Shown: positions 7,109 to 10,581 of the stretch, in pieces
How the letters are laid out: each line of letters starts with the position of its first letter
Numbering within the stretch: position 1 is the first letter of the stretch
Assembly: GCA_025965775.1 (NCBI GenBank)
Contig: JAOPWG010000238.1
Coordinates: 1 to 10,581, forward strand
Source of the DNA: Modestobacter sp.
GTDB taxonomy: Bacteria; Actinomycetota; Actinomycetes; Mycobacteriales; Geodermatophilaceae
Length of the DNA stretch: 10,581 nt
Reading direction: 5' to 3'
The notes under the pieces: generated by a model
The model's database searches: none
What the model saw: the letters and a program-made list of their open reading frames with translations, nothing else
What the model was told of the DNA's origin: nothing
Program-made: the position numbers and the translations under genes

Positions 7109-7171
7109 ATTACAAGCGTGTCATTCAGAACACACCGCACAGTGGGTTACAGAACGGTAACGCCGTGTTTC
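7109..7171 (+). promoter_or_regulatory. Paired GTTAC/GTAAC-like elements upstream of the M23 peptidase
   Basis: The region 7102-7232 has no gene and is noticeably less GC-rich than its surroundings at its left end. GTTAC (7146-7150) and GTAAC (7157-7161) form a perfect inverted repeat with a 6-bp gap (11-bp period, one helical turn). A weaker copy, ATTAC (7109-7113) and GTCAT (7120-7124), has the same 6-bp gap, and GTTTC (7167-7171) follows after 5 bp. Such spacing suits OmpR-family regulators: GlnR boxes are built from GTnAC-n6-GAAAC units, and MtrA controls cell-wall peptidase genes in Corynebacterium. Which factor binds, if any, is inference. No clear -10/-35 pair was found. Confidence 0.4.
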
Positions 7172-7232
7172 GATCGCAGTGCGTCGATCCGGTGCGAACG
7201 GGGGACGCCGGACGCGGTCGAGGGGCAGGTCC

Positions 7233-7997
7233 ATGGGGTCGAGGCACGTCGGGTCGTCGCGCACTCGCGAGAGCGCCGTCCCAGGACCGCCTCGTGCCGT
7301 CGGCCCGCGGCGCAGCCGCGCCACGCTCCGCCGGCGGCCGGCCGCGCTGCTCGCCGCCGTGGTCGTGGGCGGCGTGGCCGCCGGGCTGATGGGCGTGCAG
7401 GGCGTGACTCCGGCCACCGCGCAGGAGCCGGCGGCGGTGTCGGACCTGCTCGGTTCGGACGCCGAGGGCCTCACCGAGGACGCCGAGCTGACCCCGCAGG
7501 TGGCGATCACCGAGGTGGAGGCACAGGCCCGGCTGGCCGAGGTCGCCGCCAGCCGCGCGCAGCGCGCGGCCGTGGCCCAGGCCGCCGCCGAGGCGGCCGC
7601 GCCCGAGGCCGTGCTGCCGATCCGTGGCGCGCGGATGACGACGTGCTTCTGCATGCGGTGGGGCGTCATGCACTGGGGGGTCGACCTGGCCGCGCCGAAG
7701 ATGACGCCGGAGTACGCCGCCGAGGACGGGGTGGTGCTGCGTGCCGGGGAGGCCAGTGGCTTCGGCCAGGCCGTCTACATCCTCGGTGCCAGCGGCGACG
7801 TCACCGTCTACGGGCACATGGAGAAGATCCTGGTCTCCCCCGGCGACGTGGTGACGGCCGGGGACACCATCGCGCTGGAGGGCAGCCGGGGGCAGTCGAC
7901 CGGTCCGCACCTGCACTTCGAGGTCCACCAGGGCGGGATGAACGGCACGCGGGTCGACCCGGTGACGTGGTTGCGGGCGCGCGGCGTCGACATCTGA
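7233..7997 (+). CDS. Secreted M23 (LytM-type) zinc metallopeptidase
   Basis: A 254-residue exported cell-wall peptidase that would cut peptide cross-links or stems in peptidoglycan, or act as a scaffold or activator. After an Arg-rich N-terminus there is one hydrophobic helix (LLAAVVVGGVAAGLMGV) ending near ATAQ, a likely signal peptide or anchor. An Ala/Glu-rich, probably helical stretch (about 85-130) follows, then a C-terminal M23 domain. The zinc ligands are intact: His147 and Asp151 (HWGVD) and His228 of the HLHFE motif, with His226 and His195 (VYGHM) as the catalytic-type histidines, so it should be active. Two cysteines, Cys138 and Cys140 (TTCFCMRWG), lie just before the first ligand, where M23 domains often read TSGFGxRWG. 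ATG 7233 is preferred (GAGGGG and AGG upstream); GTG 7179 would add 18 residues. The gene stands alone and converges with kdpE. Confidence 0.93.
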   Translation: MGSRHVGSSRTRESAVPGPPRAVGPRRSRATLRRRPAALLAAVVVGGVAAGLMGVQGVTPATAQEPAAVSDLLGSDAEGLTEDAELTPQVAITEVEAQARLAEVAASRAQRAAVAQAAAEAAAPEAVLPIRGARMTTCFCMRWGVMHWGVDLAAPKMTPEYAAEDGVVLRAGEASGFGQAVYILGASGDVTVYGHMEKILVSPGDVVTAGDTIALEGSRGQSTGPHLHFEVHQGGMNGTRVDPVTWLRARGVDI

Positions 7998-8006
7998 CGG
8001 CCCAGG

Positions 8007-8032
8007 CCGGGCTTCCGGTACCGAAAGCCCGG
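8007..8032. terminator. Bidirectional hairpin between converging M23 and kdpE genes
   Basis: A nearly perfect 26-bp palindrome: CCGGGCTT (8007-8014) pairs with AAGCCCGG (8025-8032), with one C/A mismatch and then a CGGTACCG core. It starts 9 bp after the peptidase stop and ends directly before the kdpE stop (8033-8035). The position between convergent stops fits a shared factor-independent terminator. No long T-run follows on either strand, as is usual in such GC-rich genomes. Confidence 0.7.
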
Positions 8033-8707
8033 TCACGGGGTGAACCGGTAGCCCATCCCGGGCTCGGTGTGCAGGTAGCGGGGGTTGCCCGGGTCGGGCT
8101 CGAGCTTCCGGCGCAGCTGCGCGAGGTAGACCCGCAGGTAGTTCGTCTCCTTCTCGTAGGCCGGCCCCCACACCGACTGCAGCAGCTCGCGCTGGCCGAC
8201 CAGCCGACCCGGGGCCCGCACCAGCTCCGACAGCAGCGCCCACTCGGTGGGCGTCAACCGCACCAGGTCTGCGCCCACCCGGACCTGCCGGGCGGCCAGG
8301 TCGACGGTGAAGTGCTCGGTCCGGACCACCACCGGGCCCGGCTCGGCCGAGCCGCGGCGCACAGCGGCGCGCAACCGGGCCAGCAGCTCGGCCATGTCGA
8401 AGGGCTTGGTCACGTAGTCGTCGGCGCCGGCGTCCAGCGCATCGACCTTGTCCTGGCTCTCCGCCCGCGCCGACAGCACCAGCACCGGGCCGGTGAACCA
8501 CGGCCGCAGGCCGGCCAGCACCTCGGTGCCGTCCAGATCGGGCAGCCCCAGGTCCAGGACGACGACGTCCGGATGGCCGCCGGCCGCCGCACGCAGCGCG
8601 GTCGCGCCGTCCGCGGCGGTGAGCACGTCGTGCCCGGCGGCACGCAGGCTGATCCGCAGCGCGCGCAGCAGGTGCGGGTCGTCGTCGACAACGAGGACCC
8701 GGCTCAC
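8033..8707 (-). CDS. kdpE: KdpE, OmpR-family response regulator of potassium transport
   Basis: A 224-residue DNA-binding response regulator; in the family, phosphorylation by KdpD switches on kdpFABC, the high-affinity K+ ATPase. The receiver domain (1-120) has the acidic pocket D8-D9-D10, the phosphoacceptor Asp52 in VLDLGLPD, the switch Ser79 in LSARAE and Lys101 in VTKPF. The winged-helix domain (about 126-222) has LTPTEWALLSELVRAPGRLV, WGPAYEKETNYLRVYLAQLRRKLE and a TEPGMGYRF end, all typical of KdpE rather than of general OmpR proteins. The GTG start (8707-8705) overlaps the stop of kdpD by 4 bp (GTGA) and has no ribosome site of its own, so translation is probably coupled. All catalytic residues are present. 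The 3' end abuts a hairpin shared with the converging peptidase gene. Confidence 0.96.
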   Translation of the reverse strand: MSRVLVVDDDPHLLRALRISLRAAGHDVLTAADGATALRAAAGGHPDVVVLDLGLPDLDGTEVLAGLRPWFTGPVLVLSARAESQDKVDALDAGADDYVTKPFDMAELLARLRAAVRRGSAEPGPVVVRTEHFTVDLAARQVRVGADLVRLTPTEWALLSELVRAPGRLVGQRELLQSVWGPAYEKETNYLRVYLAQLRRKLEPDPGNPRYLHTEPGMGYRFTP

Positions 8708-10581
8708 CGGGCGGGGACCGGTGCCGGCGCCGGGACGGCAGCGACCGCCAGGGACAGCACCATGGTCAGGCCCCCGCCGGGGGTGTCCTCGGCGGTCAGC
8801 GTGCCGCCCATCGCCTCGGCCAGCCCGCGCGCGACGGCCAGGCCGAGCCCCACGCCCTGGCCGGCCGGGGCGTCGCCGAGCCGCTGGAAGGGGGCGAACA
8901 CCCGGTCGCGGTCGGCCGGGGGCACCCCGGGTCCACGGTCGACGACGAGCAGCTCCACCCGGCCGGCCACCGAGCCGGTGCGCACGTCCACGGGCCCGGC
9001 CGGGGCATGCCGGACGGCGTTGCCGACCAGGTTGGCGACCACTCGTTCCAGCAGTCCGGGGTCGGCGAGCACCGGGGGCAGGTCGTCGGGGGAGCGCAGG
9101 GTCACCCGGCCGCGCTGGCCCTCGTCCAGCCAGGTCAGTGCCCGGTGCACCACCCCGGCGAGGTCGGCCGACCGGAGGACGGGCGTGAGCGCACCGGACT
9201 GCAGTCGGCTCATGTCCAGCAGGTTGTCCACCAGGCCGGTCAGCCGGTCGGCGGAGGAGTCCACGGTGTCCACCAGCTCGGCCCGGTCGGCGTCGGTGAG
9301 CGCCAGCTCGGTCGAGCGCAGCGCGGAGGAGGCCGCCTTGATGCCGGCCAGCGGCGTGCGCAGGTCGTGACTGACCGCGGCCAGCAGGGCGGTGCGCATG
9401 CTGTTGCCGGCGGCCAGCCGGTCGGCCTCGGCGGCCTGGGCGGACAGCCGGCCCTGCTGCAGCGCGACGGCGGCCTGCTCGGCGAACGCGACGAGCACCC
9501 GGCGGTCGCTGGCAGCCAGGGTCCGGCCGCACAGTCGCAGCGACAGCGTGTCGGTGACGGCGACCTCGTCGGTCGGCTCGCCGGGCGGGCCCCCGCAGGC
9601 GCCCACGGTGCGCTCGCCGTCCGCCGTCGTCTCGACCATGCGCACCGACCGCAGTCCGAACGCCTCCCGGATCTGCTCCAGCAGGCTGGGCAATGCCCGG
9701 TCCCCGGCGAGGACGGAACGGGCCAGGGATGCCAGCATCGCCGTCTCGGCGCTGGACCGGGCCGCCGCGGCTGCCCGCCGGGCCGACCGGTCGACGACCG
9801 TGGCCACGGCGACCGCGACGACCAGGTAGCCGCCCAGCGCGATCACGTCGTCGAGCCGGTCGACGGTCAGCCGGCCGGTGGGCGCGGTGAAGAACCAGTT
9901 CTCGGCCAGGCCACCGACCACCGCGGCGACCAGCGCGGGATACAGCCCGCCGAGCAGCGCCACCGCGACCACCAGGAGCAGGAAGACCAGCAGCACGCTG
10001 GCCAGCGACAGGGCGCTGGCGGCCGCCAGGCACAGCGCGGTCACCGCAGGGACGCCGACGAGAGCCAGGGCCAGGCCCAGCCAGCGGCGGCGGGCGGTGA
10101 GTGCACCGGTCAGCGGCGGCAGTCGCCAGCCGCGGGACCCGGCCGCGCCGTGGGTCACCAGGTGCACGTCGATCTCGCCGGAGGACGCCACGACCTCGCC
10201 GCCGATGCCACCGACCAGCGCGCGGGCCAGCCGGGTGCGGCGGCTCGTGCCGATCACCAGCTGGGTGGCGTCCGCGCTGCGGGCGAACTCCAGCAGTGCG
10301 GCCGCGACGTCGTCGCCGACGACCTCGTGGTAGCTGCCGCCGAGGCTCTCCACCAGCGTCCGCTGGGCGCGCAGCGCCGCCGGGGAGGCGCCGGTGAGCC
10401 CGTCGGAGCGCAGCACGTGCACGGCCATCAGCACGCCGGTCCCGGTGCGCCGGGCGACCCGGGCCGCCCGGCGGACGAGGGTCTCGCCCTCCGGCCCCCC
10501 GGTCAGGGCGACCACCACCCGCTCGCGGGCCTCCCAGACATGGTCGATGTCGTGCTCGGTCTTGTAGCGGTGCAGTCCCTC
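8704..10581 (-). CDS. kdpD: KdpD, osmosensitive K+ sensor histidine kinase (partial, N-terminus outside window)
   Basis: The last 625 residues of KdpD; the frame stays open to the right edge, starting EGLHRYKTEHDIDHVWEARER, which joins the missing N-terminal KdpD domain to a universal-stress-protein domain (about 22-145 of the visible part). Then come four membrane helices (DUF4118, about 167-264) with ENWFFTAPTGRL, a KdpD hallmark, a GAF-like region (about 300-380), and the kinase core. The core has phosphoacceptor His405 in SHDLRTPL, the N box NLVGNAVRHAP, DRGPGVP, FAPFQRLGD and GVGLGLAVARGLAEAMGG. All kinase motifs are intact. In the family KdpD autophosphorylates at low K+ or high osmolarity and passes phosphate to KdpE. 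The C-terminal tail VAAVPAPAPVPAR is unusually Pro/Ala-rich. In the USP domain I do not see the SxS...FTAxY motif tied to c-di-AMP binding in staphylococcal KdpD. kdpFABC is not in the window. Confidence 0.96.
   Translation of the reverse strand, partial: EGLHRYKTEHDIDHVWEARERVVVALTGGPEGETLVRRAARVARRTGTGVLMAVHVLRSDGLTGASPAALRAQRTLVESLGGSYHEVVGDDVAAALLEFARSADATQLVIGTSRRTRLARALVGGIGGEVVASSGEIDVHLVTHGAAGSRGWRLPPLTGALTARRRWLGLALALVGVPAVTALCLAAASALSLASVLLVFLLLVVAVALLGGLYPALVAAVVGGLAENWFFTAPTGRLTVDRLDDVIALGGYLVVAVAVATVVDRSARRAAAAARSSAETAMLASLARSVLAGDRALPSLLEQIREAFGLRSVRMVETTADGERTVGACGGPPGEPTDEVAVTDTLSLRLCGRTLAASDRRVLVAFAEQAAVALQQGRLSAQAAEADRLAAGNSMRTALLAAVSHDLRTPLAGIKAASSALRSTELALTDADRAELVDTVDSSADRLTGLVDNLLDMSRLQSGALTPVLRSADLAGVVHRALTWLDEGQRGRVTLRSPDDLPPVLADPGLLERVVANLVGNAVRHAPAGPVDVRTGSVAGRVELLVVDRGPGVPPADRDRVFAPFQRLGDAPAGQGVGLGLAVARGLAEAMGGTLTAEDTPGGGLTMVLSLAVAAVPAPAPVPAR

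Noticed and set aside
7115..7140. GTGT...ACAC hairpin as terminator of the permease gene
   Set aside because: The stem is only 4 bp with an 8-nt loop and no T-run; it is too weak to call.
7162..7280. Possible c-di-AMP (ydaO-type) riboswitch before the cell-wall peptidase gene
   Set aside because: Such riboswitches do precede actinobacterial peptidase genes, and GAACGGGGGACG looked suggestive, but the other conserved blocks and paired stems are not found, and the match runs into the coding region.
7118..9370. A 750-codon plus-strand frame spanning the peptidase and most of kdpDE
   Set aside because: It is out of frame with the M23 motifs and antisense to intact KdpE/KdpD motifs; its composition (Arg/Gly/Pro/Ser) is typical of shadow frames.

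Overview
The window is very GC-rich with actinobacterial codon use: GTG starts, GTGA stop/start overlaps, and long spurious reading frames on both strands. Gene content fits a soil- or rock-dwelling actinomycete. A relative of Geodermatophilaceae (Blastococcus, Geodermatophilus, Modestobacter) is my best guess from general resemblance only; nothing here proves a genus. Most of the window is ordinary chromosomal housekeeping and transport. I see no mobile element, CRISPR array, tRNA or rRNA.

Layout. (1) 1-1248, minus strand: a DUF47/PhoU-like accessory gene followed 7 bp later by a PiT-type phosphate transporter that runs off the left edge. (2) 1249-1469: a divergent intergenic region of about 220 bp. 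(3) 1470-5815, plus strand: a tightly packed copper-handling operon made of a CopC-CopD-YtkA/FixH-like fusion, a YcnI-like (DUF1775) protein, a Sco1/SenC lipoprotein, and a 361-residue secreted/membrane protein that I do not recognise. (4) 5869-7101: an APC-superfamily amino-acid permease. (5) 7102-7232: an intergenic region, less GC-rich than its surroundings, with paired GTTAC/GTAAC-like elements. (6) 7233-7997: a secreted M23 (LytM-type) peptidase. (7) 8007-8032: a hairpin shared by converging genes. (8) 8033-10581, minus strand: the KdpE response regulator and the KdpD sensor kinase, the latter running off the right edge, with a 4-bp overlap.

How the genes work together. The copper genes would act at and outside the cytoplasmic membrane: binding Cu (CopC, YcnI), moving it across the membrane (CopD), and delivering it to cytochrome c oxidase or other cuproenzymes (Sco). 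The main observation is that three of the four proteins (CopC fusion, YcnI, and the unknown protein) each have a predicted AxA|H signal-peptidase site. Each would therefore begin with histidine once mature, the arrangement used by CopC and YcnI to bind Cu(II). This makes the unknown fourth gene a good candidate for an uncharacterised copper protein. KdpDE senses K+ limitation or turgor; kdpFABC is not in the window and may lie beyond the right edge.
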